Part shown: positions 12,204 through 29,999 of the stretch, piece by piece
Numbering within the stretch: the first letter of the stretch is position 1
How the letters are laid out: each line of letters starts with the position of its first letter
Made by a program: the position numbers and the translations under genes
Notes under the pieces: model-generated
Database searches by the model: none
Seen by the model: only the letters and a program-made list of their open reading frames with translations
Told to the model about the DNA's origin: nothing
Source of the DNA: Lichenostomus cassidix
Lineage: Eukaryota; Chordata; Aves; Passeriformes; Meliphagidae
NCBI GenBank assembly: GCA_008360975.2
Contig: CM039194.1
Span: 10,898,426-10,962,425 of the forward strand
DNA length: 64,000 nt
Direction: 5' to 3'

Positions 12204-12209
12204 TATAAA
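12204..12209 (+). promoter_or_regulatory. HNRNPAB: TATA box of HNRNPAB
   Basis: TATAAA within GCGGTATAAAGGCGCC, flanked by GC-rich sequence. A start site would be expected near 12235, giving a first exon that ends at the donor at 12382. Confidence 0.7.
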
Positions 12210-12234
12210 GGCGCCACGCGTCGCGGGCGCGGGC

Positions 12235-12381
12235 CCGCGTACGTGTCTGAGGGGGAGGCGGCGGTGGCGGCGCGGCCGGTGCGGAGCAGCCGCGGGGAGC
12301 GGGATCGGCTCCAGCACCAGCGCCGGGGCGGTTTTACTTAGACTCCGGTCGGCCCGGGTTTTATTGGGAGCGGATTTTAAA
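12235..12381 (+). other. HNRNPAB: HNRNPAB non-coding exon 1 (start estimated)
   Basis: The 3' border is a good donor (AAA then GTGAGTACG) at 12382. The following 113-base intron ends with a CTCTCGCAG acceptor at 12494. The 5' end is placed only by distance from the TATA box. Confidence 0.5.
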
Positions 12382-12531
12382 GTGAGTACGAGCGGGATGG
12401 CGGCGGCGGGAAGGGGGAGGGGTGTGAGCGGACCGGATCAGACCGGCCCGGCCGGGGAGGAGCCGCCGCGCTGACCCGCGCTCGTCTCTCGCAGGCGCCT
12501 CTCGTCCCTCTCCCTCTGCGGACGGGGCACC

Positions 12532-15500
12532 ATGTCGGAAACGGAGCAGCAGCTGGCGGCCGGCGCCACCCAGAACGGGCACGAAGCGGCCGAGAGCGCC
12601 GGGGAGCAGCAGGCCGAGAGCGGCGGGGCTCCGGCGGCGGCGGGAGCGGCAGGAGCAGCGGGAGCGGCGGCGGCAGCGGCGGCGGGAGCTGGCCCGGCGG
12701 CGGGAACAGCGGGCACGGCCGCCAGTCAGAATGGGGCCGAGGGCGACCAGATCAACGCCAGCAAGAATGAGGAGGACGCGGGGTAAGCGCGGGCGCCATG
12801 TGCGGAGCGCCGGGCCCGGCGCGGCCCTGCGGCGGCGGCAGCGCCCCCGGCCCCGCTCGGCCCGGCGGGGAGAGCGGCGGGAGCGGCCCCGCCGAGCCGG
12901 GGCCCTGCAGCACCAGCGCTTCCTTTGTTCTGGCGCTGCCTTTTGTTGGCGCCATGTGGCGGCTGGGGGAGGGGCGCCGAGCGGGGCTGTTGCCGTCTCA
13001 CGCTGTAAAATGGAAGGGGATTTACCTCTCCCGCGTTTTCTTCATCCTTTTCCTCTTTAGCGAAAGGGGCGGATGGAAGGAGTTGCTTTCTGTTGGGGGA
13101 GGGGGGCTGGTTGAAACTTTCTAGGGATCGCATGGCCCATCGCCACCGGCGTCGATGTAGATGCGAATGTGTTTTGTGCAAAGCACATAAAAAAATAATC
13201 GCGGCCTTAGAAGGCAGTAGAGGTAAGATGAGTAATTTTTAAAGGAACTAAGGGGAAAATCAGCACGATTGAGACGATGCATGGTGTGTTTAAGTCGGTA
13301 AGAGCGATTTTGGTGTGCTACTTTGCAGCATTGTCAGAAAATGCCTTATGTCTTGTAAGGGATTTCTGGAGGAGTCAGTGTAGTTTCTCTGTGCTTTGGC
13401 AGCAGAATCCTTGTGTACACAAGAGGAATTTCTTTCTTACGATAGATGGACTGTTCATAAATACACGAATTTGACATGAACATTACCTACCTATTTCTCG
13501 AGCAGGTCTTTGTTATGCAGGCTACCCCATGTATTTAATTGGAACTCCCTTTGTTATTGCTGAGCTCTGAACCGGAGGGTCAGATCCCTCAGGTTAAACA
13601 GAGAGCTGAAGCCAGTGAAATAGATTTTGACTATAAAGGAACGAATAACACTTGCACAAGCTTCCCACAGACTGGGGCCGGATGTACCTTTTGCAGACAC
13701 TAGAAGGATGGAGAGCCAGGGCTTTTAGCTGTGCTTTTTTTTTTTACTGTTTCTACTATTCTGTGCTGAAAAAAGGGTGATAGTCTTTTCTTTTCATGGG
13801 CAGGTGACAAACTCCAGTCCCAAATTGATATGGCATGAAACTTGTAAGAAAAGCAGTTATTCAGGGTGATTGACCTATGTGAAAAATACAGTGCTGTGCT
13901 CAAATGAGAGCTGTCCAAGGCACTGACTTTACAGTGTTTTGTTAGGAGCTGAAATAAGCTTCAATTTTGCTCCACTAATAAACACTCAGGAGGGGAAGAA
14001 AAGACTACATGTTAAGGGTGCAGTTGTCCAGTTTGTGTGGCCTCTGAAGGCAAAGCCAAATACTGGGATTTTTGTTTTAGTTTCCAAGGTTCTATATTGT
14101 GTTACTTAAATTAGATATCAGCTTTTCCAGTTACAAAACAAAGCACTGCAGATTGCAAAGTGTAATAAACACTGCTGTGGTAAGAGTTTAGCATGTGGCA
14201 ATGCCACAACCCCAACCTGACGCCCTAAAGCAGCCAAAGCTTCCTCCAGACAAATTCCTGTCATCCCCAACCACGGAGCTTCTCTTGATCATTCTGTAAG
14301 TGTGGTCAGTGGTGACAGGGTGTGCTGTGGAAAGCCATTGTCAGTCTGTACAGGTTGTAGCAGCCACAGTCAGCTGTTGGGATGGGAGAGAATCCACCAA
14401 ACCCCTTTATTTCCCGTGGCCTTGAAAGACTTAGTAAAATTGGTAAGGCTGGTTGTCTGAGGCTCTGCTGTAATGGCTGCAGGAAGCACACGCTTTACTT
14501 GGGCTTTGTGCTTCCTGCTGCACTCATCAGTTAGGAGTGCACAGCTTGGTCTGCTGAAAAAACTCGAGTTCAGCCGACAAAGGATATGGTTTCATCCAGT
14601 TAAGAGAAAAGGGCAAAAACACCATAAGGTTCCCCCCCTTGTTACATTTTGAACATAAACAGATGCCAATTCTAGCAAATCAAAGTTACACATAAACACC
14701 AAAAGCCAATTTTATTTAAGCATAGTTCAGTTTCTGAAGGGCTGCTAGCTTCTAGTGTCAATCTAGGTTGCCTCCAAACAGAATAATGACAACTTAAACT
14801 GTTTCAGTCTATAGTTAGATAAAAAGGCTTGGATGCTTTTAAAAGCTTAGTTTGTTACCTTGGAAACTCTGAAAATAGAGAATACAGCCATGTTATTAAT
14901 GTTTTCATTTGAAGGGAAGCATTTGAAAAATGCCTTATTGCCTGATACCACTGTTTTGTTTGTTAGCTTCACTTCTGTATTGTTTCTTGAATTTAGGACT
15001 TTGAGATAGATATCCTCCTTCAGAGGATATTTTGTATGGGAAAGTGGGCAGGGAAGAACTGTATCCACCTACTTGAAATTGAAGACTAAGAATGGCGCGA
15101 CTCCTGTAGTACTGGCGAAGCTAGAACTAGAGTCAGTAACTAAGCAGGAAGAAGTGCACAACAGAGTAGTTAAGGCAGGTCCAAAGTCCCATCTGTTGTA
15201 TGTGACTGTTATTGGAGGTCACAGATACCTGGACTAAAATTTTCACAGCCATTTAACTGAAACCTAAGAAAGCTCAAATACTTTGCTTTTGATGCTTTTT
15301 CTTTGCTGAATGCTTTCAGAGGAGTAGGAATGATGCTAGGTTCTTTGCAAAAACTGAGTTGGCAGCATTTGATAATCAACACTGCTTTGTTGCAAAATAC
15401 AGAATACTTTTGTAAGAACATAAGTTACTGGCAAGGAATATTTTAAGCAATTCTTATTATTTCTTATATCCCCTAATAAATGTCGGGGTGCATTGTGGCA

Positions 15501-18500
15501 TTCTCTCAAAAAGGGGGGGGGGAGAGAAACCCACCCTTGTGCACTCCTGTAGTATCAGCAGCTTTTAACAAGATGCAAGCGTTGAGCTCTGAACAGTTGG
15601 TCCTGTTCTGACAATACTGCTGAGGTGTGTACCACTGAGCATCTTACTGCATCTGCTTTTCTGCAGTGCTTCCTGAATTTAAATAGCTTTTATCTCCTTG
15701 AAATTTCAGGAAGATGTTTGTTGGTGGCCTCAGCTGGGATACAAGCAAAAAAGACTTGAAAGATTACTTCACCAAATTTGGTGAGGTAACCGACTGTACG
15801 ATAAAGATGGACCCTAACACAGGAAGATCCAGAGGCTTTGGATTTATTCTCTTCAAAGAACCTGGGAGTGTTGAAAAGGTGAATTTAAGCTTCGTATTTT
15901 AGATCCTTAACTTCTAGGGGAAACTTTGCAGTTTGAGTTAATCATACCAAACTGTCTTTCAGGTTCTGGAACAGAAAGAACACAGACTAGATGGACGACT
16001 AATTGATCCCAAGAAAGCCATGGCAATGAAAAAGGATCCAGTGAAGAAAATATTTGTTGGTGGACTAAACCCAGAAGCCACAGAAGAGAAAATCAGGGAA
16101 TACTTTGGAGAGTTTGGAGAGGTGTGTAATGTTATCTTAGTAAGCTCTGAAAGTATAGTCTCCAGTTGCTGCTGAATTTACTAATAACTTGCAAGTTTCA
16201 AAGTAAGTTAACTTCAGATGTATCAAGCATGTTTCCCATTTTGAGAGCAAAGGTGCACTTACTGCACTAGGTGCTTCCATTTCTAGTTAGATACCCTTTA
16301 AAGCATTTTAACTGATGTTAAAATTGGTTTGAAGAGTTGTAAAATGGAAGTCTCTGATCTGAAAGTCAGTGTTAGCATGGAAAGGCTTGCAACTTGGTGT
16401 TGCATAATATGCAGAGAGAGAAAACAGTTTTACTGTCTCTGTGCGTTTAACTGTTCATCTAAAATGAGTCTGAAAATAGTATTTCATGTCTTCAGATTGA
16501 AGCAATTGAACTGCCTATGGATCCAAAGACCAACAAAAGGAGGGGTTTTGTGTTCATCACTTTCAAGGAAGAGGATCCAGTGAAGAAGGTTTTGGAGAAG
16601 AAATTCCACAACGTCAGTGGAAGCAAGGTAGAAACTCTGACTTACATCTCTTTCTAAGCACAATACCTCTGCATCTAGACCCTAAAAAGGTTTTTGTAGA
16701 CCTCTTGTGTCAAGGCTCTTTTCCTTGCCTTTGTGGTTAATAATTGGTGAGTTTTAGGGCATTTTGTATGTAAAGTATCTAACTGTATTCATTAAACATA
16801 TGTGGAGAAATCAGCTTACGTATCAGTGTAGTAGTGTAAGCCATTCCACAGGTAGATCCCTATTTTAATCATAGGGCAGTTGTATAAATGCAAGCCTTGC
16901 AGACACTTAACTTTGTAAGCATCTGGCTGAAACTGGCTCTGTCTGCTGGGGGGCAGTTTCTGCTTTCTTCTCTATGAAGTGCCTTCCTGCAGCCCCCCTG
17001 CTGCCAAAACTATGTCATGTGGGTAGTAAACCCACTACAAGGATCCAGAGAGTGAATGTGAACTTATGGCAGCTTGTACCTGGTTAGCTGGTTCTTAAGA
17101 GTGGTGTGAGATGCTCTGACCAACTGACTGTTCATCTGAGGGAATAGCTAGTGGAGAGAGGCTGATGTATCAACAAATGAGGAGAGGACTGAAGGTAAAT
17201 GATGTGTACTGGCTGGAGCTGTCCCTGTTGCCTTGCTCTTGGGCCAGTGCTGACTGTCCACATAACTTCAGAGCCTTATTACATTGCGTCATGTAGTCTG
17301 ACATTGACTTCAATTCCATTTGGTTTAAGACTGGTCTTGACACAGTACAGAATAAATTTTGGCAGACCTAATGCACTGGGAAGGTCACTGGTTAGCATTG
17401 AAGTGTTTTCAGGAGAGATGAATGCCTACATGCCAAGGGAGCTGAGAAATTTCTGTATCTCAAAACTGTGGTTTTGTTTTGTAGCCATAGTTAATAAAGA
17501 GCAGATTAATTTAAAGGTCCTGTGGTGAAGAACTCCAAGCCAGACTTGCTCAGGTGGTGGTGTTCCTTTTGCAGCAGCAGTAGCTTTAATCTTGGACTGT
17601 GCACAGATCCAGGAACCAGGCAGCTGGCTGACAGCTTGAACTGCAGCCTGGGAACCTGTCTTGGAAATGCCAGTTCTGGTTGGTTTTACCTGTTAGTATT
17701 TTACAAATGATGATTTCAGGTGTTGGTAGGGGTATGGTACAGTTCAGCTATGTGCACAGTGTGCGGGGTTTGCAGTGGTTGCCAGGAAAACTTGTTCTGG
17801 TGCATTTCCTTTTTCATTCAGTGCAGGTTGGGTGAAGCAGTCTGATAGCAACAGCCTTGTCCTGGAGGTTATGCCAGGTGAGAGGGCAGCCTTGTGGCTC
17901 CTGCAGGAGAGCTGGCCTCAGCACCTCCTCCATGGGGAAACTGATGGTAGGGAACAGGCAAGATAAAATGCTGTGAAAGCAGAGGCCTCTTGGAAAGGCT
18001 GGCAGTGACTTACCTTTGCCCAGGTGGCACAATAAATCAATACCCCTGGATATGCACTAGTGCTGCTCACCTGACAGCAGCACAGCACGTACACCTCGTT
18101 TGCCTCCAGAGGAACCTCTGGCTTTTCCAGGTGCTCGGGTTGCGCAGTGCTGCTCTGTGACACTTTACATACTCTTCCTTGTTTTCTATTTGCAGTGTGA
18201 GATTAAAGTAGCACAGCCAAAAGAAGTGTACCAGCAACAACAGTTCAGTAGTGGTGGAGGAAGAGGTAGCTATGGAGGAAGAGGCAGAGGTGGAAGAGGC
18301 GGCGGTAAGTACCACACACACTACTTTAGTATGGACACATTCTAAATAAGTTGTGTGTACTAAAATGGGATTTTGTGGATGGTTTTCCCTTCTATAGCTC
18401 AAAGTCAAAATTGGAATCAAGGTTATGGCAATTACTGGAACCAGGGTTATGGGAATCAAGGATACGGCTATCAGCAAGGTTATGGTGGCTATGGAGGCTA

Positions 18501-18699
18501 TGATTATTCAGGATATGGGTATTATGGATATGGACCAGGCTATGATTACAGTAAGTAAAGAGAACTGTATTGGGTATAAGCAAGCGTAACTAATTAGCAG
18601 TTTAATGCATTTGTTCTCTTGTTCATAGGTCAAGGCAGTGCAAATTATGGGAAGACACCAAGACGTGGTGGTCATCAGAATAACTACAAGCCATATTGA
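12532..18699 (+). CDS. HNRNPAB: HNRNPAB, heterogeneous nuclear ribonucleoprotein A/B
   Basis: Seven coding exons with canonical borders: 12532-12782, 15710-15878, 15963-16121, 16496-16627, 18196-18304, 18398-18550 and 18629-18699. They total 1,044 bases, or 347 residues plus stop. The N-terminus (MSETEQQL) is an acidic, alanine- and glycine-rich tail. RRM1 has RNP2 MFVGGL and RNP1 [11 protein letters not shown]2 has IFVGGL and RGFVFITF. The C-terminus is a Gly/Arg region, then a Gly-Tyr-Asn-Gln region, ending [10 protein letters not shown]. The family binds RNA and single-stranded DNA, works in mRNA processing and transport, and includes the CArG-box factor. The protein is slightly longer than the human form (about 332 residues). 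The start sits in a good context, GGGCACCATG. The gene is convergent with PHYKPL. Confidence 0.97.
12783..15709 (+). other. HNRNPAB: HNRNPAB first intron after the start codon
   Basis: A 2.9 kb intron. Its 5' end is part of the CpG island. It carries the second copy of a short repeat (13733-13767) and a run of 10 G near 15512. No other feature seen. Confidence 0.75.
13733..13767. repeat. Short dispersed repeat, copy 2
   Basis: Same T-run plus TTTTACTGTTTCTACTATTC and TGT core as at 8819-8853, in the same orientation. Confidence 0.6.
16628..18195 (+). other. HNRNPAB: HNRNPAB intron between RRM2 and the Gly-rich exons
   Basis: A 1.6 kb intron, long compared with the neighbouring introns. I looked for snoRNA-like boxes and found only an inconsistent TGATG/CTGA pair near 17160. 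Nothing else is supported. Confidence 0.6.
18398..18550 (+). CDS. HNRNPAB: HNRNPAB cassette exon (Gly/Tyr-rich)
   Basis: A 153-base exon encoding repeated NQGYGNY and [16 protein letters not shown] blocks, ending YDYS across the junction. Both borders are phase 1, so skipping keeps the frame and gives a predicted 296-residue protein. This matches the known short and long isoforms of mammalian HNRNPAB, in which the equivalent 47-residue exon is alternative. The low-complexity sequence is of the kind that promotes phase separation. Confidence 0.85.
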
Positions 18700-18713
18700 T
18701 CAAACTTATTCAG

Positions 18714-18968
18714 GTATGCAGTGGCATGGTCTCTTTTGGAAAATGACTGCATAGGTTTTGTATACAATGCTGTAGATGGATACTTCAGTTCTGTACCAAA
18801 TTTAACTTTACAATAAATTTCTATGGCCTGTTAAATGTGCATCTTACTTGGAAGAGCTCCCTGGAAATGTTTTACATGTTTAATACTTACCGATAACTAG
18901 TTGTCTAGACAGTGTGGTGTGTAAATTTCAGCATTGCTGAAGATATTAATTAATGATTTTATTAATAG
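18714..18968 (+). other. HNRNPAB: Probable 3' UTR intron of HNRNPAB
   Basis: Fifteen bases after the stop, TTATTCAG is followed by GTATGC, a good donor. A TTATTAATAG acceptor at 18968 would restore a last exon running to about 19295. Paralogues HNRNPD and HNRNPDL also have 3' UTR introns. The acceptor has a weak pyrimidine tract, so its position is uncertain. Confidence 0.5.
18812..18817 (+). terminator. HNRNPAB: Proximal poly(A) signal, HNRNPAB
   Basis: AATAAA in TTTACAATAAATTTC, inside the possible 3' UTR intron. It would serve only transcripts that keep that intron. Confidence 0.5.
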
Positions 18969-19272
18969 GTTAAACTGAAACTGATTTTGAGGGTCTGCTT
19001 AAAGCTGCAGCTCTGCATCTAGGGACTGCCTCTTGGAGTTAACTATGGACTCTGCATTACTCCAGTTGTACAGAATGAGATGCATCTTAGGGAACCAGTG
19101 TCACTTTCCACCTTTTTATTTTGTATTGTTTTTGTGTCATACATTTCCTGTAATGGAAGTGTTAATTTTACTGTACTTTTTGGTACCTTTTTGGAATCTA
19201 ATGTATTGTAAGGTATTTTACATGTGTTCTGATTCACCATGACATGGATATTGAAGCTATCCTAGCTTTTGA

Positions 19273-19278
19273 AATAAA
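19273..19278 (+). terminator. HNRNPAB: Distal poly(A) signal, HNRNPAB
   Basis: AATAAA in GAAATAAAAAAGGC, followed within 30 bases by TG-rich sequence (TAGTGTCTTGTG) suited to a cleavage downstream element. Transcript end expected near 19295. Confidence 0.7.
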
Positions 19279-19295
19279 AAAGGCGTAATCTAGTG

Positions 19296-22200
19296 TCTTG
19301 TGCCATTCTTCAGCCCATGTGTTAGTAAAACACCAGGATCCTTTTCCCAGAATTTAGTTCATGGCAGTACCTTGATAGATGAGGAGTTGTGCTTTAATGT
19401 TTTTAACCTTAAAACTAGAAGGCTATGTTGGTGGTTGTGCTCACTTGCAGTGAAGTGGCAGCTCAAACCTGCTGTTACTTCTGCCTGGAGGTTGTGCAGG
19501 AGAGCTCAGGGGAGAAGCCCCAGCTGTGGTGGGGCTGTGCTGGTGAGCTGGTGGCTCATGCCCTAGGCAAGCACAGAGGCTCAGAGTAACTGTAGTGTCT
19601 GCATTGGGCTCTGCTAGGAGGAGCCAGAGCTGTAGGTTTCAGGTAGGGCTTGGGAGTCTAGACAGCATTGCAGGAGGGAGCCAAGAGGTGTGCAAGAAGC
19701 TGGGCTGCACTTCCTTCATATTTCACTGTCTTGAGTCTGTGACTTGTCTGCAAGTTGTTAATATCTGCCTTGAAAGGCAGGTTGGACAGACATGAAATTA
19801 CCAATGCAAAGTCTGAATTTTGGCAGCCTTTTTGTATAACAGAAAAGGCTATAAGAACTTCCACTACAGTGAGTGGAAAAAACATCTCTTTCTCTAGAGA
19901 TGAGTGACCAGCTAGAAATACACTCCTTTTTTGACTTTACTGTTAGTTTACTGCTATTTTAAGGCAATAACTGTCATGTGATTTGCCTGTCTTGTTGCAG
20001 AATATAAGTAGCAAGCTCTACTGCACAAAGTAAACTAATCTTTGTTGCAGTGATCAATTTGATTTTTAATTTGCTTTTAAAGCTAAAATGCGGCATTTTT
20101 TTTTTCTTGTAACAATTTCTCTTTAAGTAACCACTGAGAAGTGGAATCAAACCAAGTAACTAAGACAAGAAACAAACATATGTTACTAGTGACCTTTCCT
20201 ATTTTTTTTTAACAAGGGATGCAGCTGTATCTGCATGGACTACAATCTGCTGCTCCCTGCTGGCTGTCCTTGAAAAGAAAAACTTGCTTGTAAATTTAGA
20301 AGCCTGTAAGACTCTTCTGATGTTAAGTGGAAATCTTGGGTATTAAACAATGAAATTTTAAATCTTATAGTTGACAATTTTACAGCTGGACCATGTAAAC
20401 TCCAGCCCAACTTGCAAATAAAAAACCAGCAGATCACTGAAGTGAGTACAGTACTTAAAAGTATTACTGTCTCAAGATTTAAAATTTAAATACTTTCACT
20501 GGTGTTTCTGTGAAATAAGGGGTAGCAGAATATTTTTCTAGCAAACACTTGGCCCTCCAGTAGGAAAATTGCATGGTACCAGGACCGTTGTGCTGCAGTC
20601 CTTCCGGCTAGTAGTGTCCTAGCAAGAGTTTGTCAGCTGGTGTTATTGTGGTTTTTGTAAGTAGGTGCTCAGGTAATGCTTCCTTGACAGGTGATGTGGC
20701 CTTTGGCAGAAACTGAGGATACTGGTACTTGAATGCAGAGCTGGCTTTTCCTTTTCTTCTTTGCATGAGAAGTTTGTGACACAAAGAACTGCCTGGTGAA
20801 AGTAAAGGCTTGTACACAAGTTTGTTGCTTATGGCTGTAATCTACTCTTAATTTACTAATCCTACTTGGATATTTCTTGAGGACAGATTGTGTTAGTAAG
20901 AAGTGGTTTGGGAGCCATGGCCTTCAGCTGTCTGTCCCTGATGCGTTTGATGTTAGGAATTTGGAACTGAAGTTTTTGACTTAACCTGGTGGCTGAGAGT
21001 GTTTGTTGAATACAGTGCTACTTAGGGACCTTGTTCTGACACTGGCTGCTGAAACTAGTCAGAGGAGCCTGGGAAAGACTGGGTGTACTGGCACCTGGAA
21101 TGGTGTTTGCATAGGTAGCTGAAGACTTTAAAAATCAGAACACCCATTGGCTCATCCTAATTTGAAAAAGTCACAACCTGAAAGTGCATAAATTTAGAAA
21201 ATGTAGTTTGTAGTGGCCACTAGAAAGATCCTCCTTTATAATCAGTTTTAGATATGCTGTTTTAAATAAAAGCCAATTCCACACTGCCAGAGTTAAAACA
21301 AGCTCTTGTAAAATTTATTTCTCCTAAAGCTTTTACTAAAAACAAGATAAATGAAAACAAAAAAAAATCAAAGGTGATGTATCTGGTCTAAGACATGTTA
21401 GGATGAAGATTAAATGTGCATTATTATAGTAGAATAATGTTTCTTAGTAGTAGATCTTGAACATTGTTTGAAACCTATGGAAAGAAAATAATGTTACGGT
21501 TTTTTTGTAAAAGTATCATTAAAAGAAATCTACTTCATTGCCTCATTTTCGCTTACATTATATGTAAGTGTCTTACTAGTACTGTACTTAGTAAGAGGCT
21601 TTTTGCATTCTTGGTTTCCTGTAGAAAATAAAGGCATTTTTCTTGCTTAGTTTAGATTACAGACAAGCACATTAAGTCATTAGGCCTCTAAGTTGCACTG
21701 GCACTGTTAAGTAATCTTTCTGTTCCTAAGAATAAGTAGTATAAACAGCTGTATGTCTTTCCATTAACTTGCTAAATAAAATATTAACACATTTTTCTTG
21801 TGCCTGCTATACTAATATTACACTGAACTAAAAACCCATTTCTCCTTAGCTCAGGGCCATAGCACTGTGAACCTCACTAAGGTCACCAATGATTACACTG
21901 CTCACAATGATCACATGAGGTGTATTCCTGCCCAGCTATCCAGAGTTCTAGTAAACATGTGGCTGTCTTTTAGTCAGAGTAGTCTGAAGAAGTACTAAGT
22001 GTACCCAAGGATGTTATGTAAGTGTACACTGCACATAAGTGTGCAGCAAACTGAGTTACAGCTAGATCTTCTCAGCAACCTATGGAGAGACCTCAACAGC
22101 TAAAGACATGACAAGGCTTTGAAGACTTAACAGGACCAGTCTTACTCTGATACCCATAAACTCCTGAGTCTAGGATAGGATAAGACACGTGCTGTGAACC

Positions 22201-22515
22201 TGAAATTACACTTAAGGGGAGATCTGCTGAGAAGTGGTTATGCAGTTAGACCAGCTTCTGGCTGGAGCCTTAAGGCACTGTGCAGCAAGCAGAAAAGCTC
22301 TGTGTTTGTGTTGATGTGCAGTCATTTGCATATTCAAGAGGAGTCATGTCTGGGACATGTTGGCCCTTGCTTACAAACAAGTGATACACACAGTGTTGCT
22401 GGGAGTGTCAGACTAATCGAAGGTAGTTGTGAATGTTAGATGATGTACACAAGTGTGGTCCATGCTTGGAGGCTCCCAGAAATTCCTGCAAACTGAGTAA
22501 AAGCATCTCTGAAGA
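19296..22515. other. Intergenic region between convergent HNRNPAB and PHYKPL
   Basis: About 3.2 kb of AT-rich DNA between two converging genes. It contains no recognisable gene or clear repeat. Longer alternative 3' UTRs of either gene could extend into it. Confidence 0.5.
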
Positions 22516-22518
22516 AGC

Positions 22519-22524
22519 TTTATT
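22519..22524 (-). terminator. PHYKPL: Poly(A) signal of PHYKPL
   Basis: AATAAA on the minus strand, about 80 bases after the PHYKPL stop codon, giving a very short 3' UTR. Longer forms cannot be excluded. Confidence 0.55.
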
Positions 22525-22601
22525 CTCATAGTGCTTGTGAAGTTATATTTAGGAACCTTGGCTTTTAAATAGTACTGGGTGACTATCGGTAAAATACCTG
22601 C

Positions 22602-29519
<6,918 letters not shown>

Positions 29520-29567
29520 GGCCACCCGCGGGGCCGGAGCGGCGGGCGGCGAGGCCAGGCGGAACGG

Positions 29568-29612
29568 GAGGGAGGGAGGGAAGGAGGAAGGGAGGGAGAA
29601 AGGAGGGAGCGG
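29568..29612. repeat. GGGA-rich purine tract
   Basis: About 45 bases of pure or nearly pure purine on the plus strand, made of GGGA, GGAA and GAAA units. It lies in the likely 5' UTR or core promoter of PHYKPL. Such tracts can form triplex or G-quadruplex structures. Confidence 0.8.
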
Positions 29613-29999
29613 CCGCCTCCCGCGGGGGCTGGGCCGGGAGGGGAGGGGCGGCAGCGGCGGCAGCTCCGAGGCAGACACGGTACTGCCTACTGCCCGCCCG
29701 CAGCGCCCGGCGCAGCCCCGGCGGCACGGCAGCGCGGCTCGGGCCCTGCGTGCCCCGGATCAGGGCAGGGACACACCAGGGACTGAGCCGGCCGGGCGGC
29801 GCTTACCTCAGCGGCAGCACTGGGACACGCTGGGGACAGGCTGCGGGCCGGCGGGGCTGCCGGCAGCTCACCCTTAAACCTAACAGCCCAGGGCTTTACA
29901 CCGCTCAGTCCATCCAGCCCCACACCCCACTCACCTCGGAGGGAGGAACAGGCTCTTCCGGATCATTAGTACAGCTATAGCATTCTCCTTTGGAAATAC

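Larger units (their letters stand above)
11900..13000 (+). promoter_or_regulatory. HNRNPAB: HNRNPAB CpG island and promoter
   Basis: A strong CpG island spans the upstream region, the non-coding first exon, the first coding exon and the start of the next intron. It contains a CCCGAT hexanucleotide array at 11984-12025 and a TATA box at 12204-12209. The broad CpG island combined with a well-formed TATA box fits a highly expressed RNA-binding protein gene. Confidence 0.85.

Noticed and set aside
12142..13181. Several overlapping ORFs on both strands around HNRNPAB exon 1
   Set aside because: They are shadows of the CpG island and of the real first coding exon. The real frame is fixed by its splice into RRM1.
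17155..17210. C/D snoRNA-like pair (TGATG and CTGA) in an HNRNPAB intron
   Set aside because: The spacing is about 30 bases, too short for a C/D snoRNA, there is no closing stem, and no C'/D' boxes are visible.
18067..18583. Minus-strand ORFs opposite the Gly/Tyr exons
   Set aside because: They are antisense shadows of the low-complexity HNRNPAB tail, rich in His, Asn and Ser only because of the codons on the other strand.
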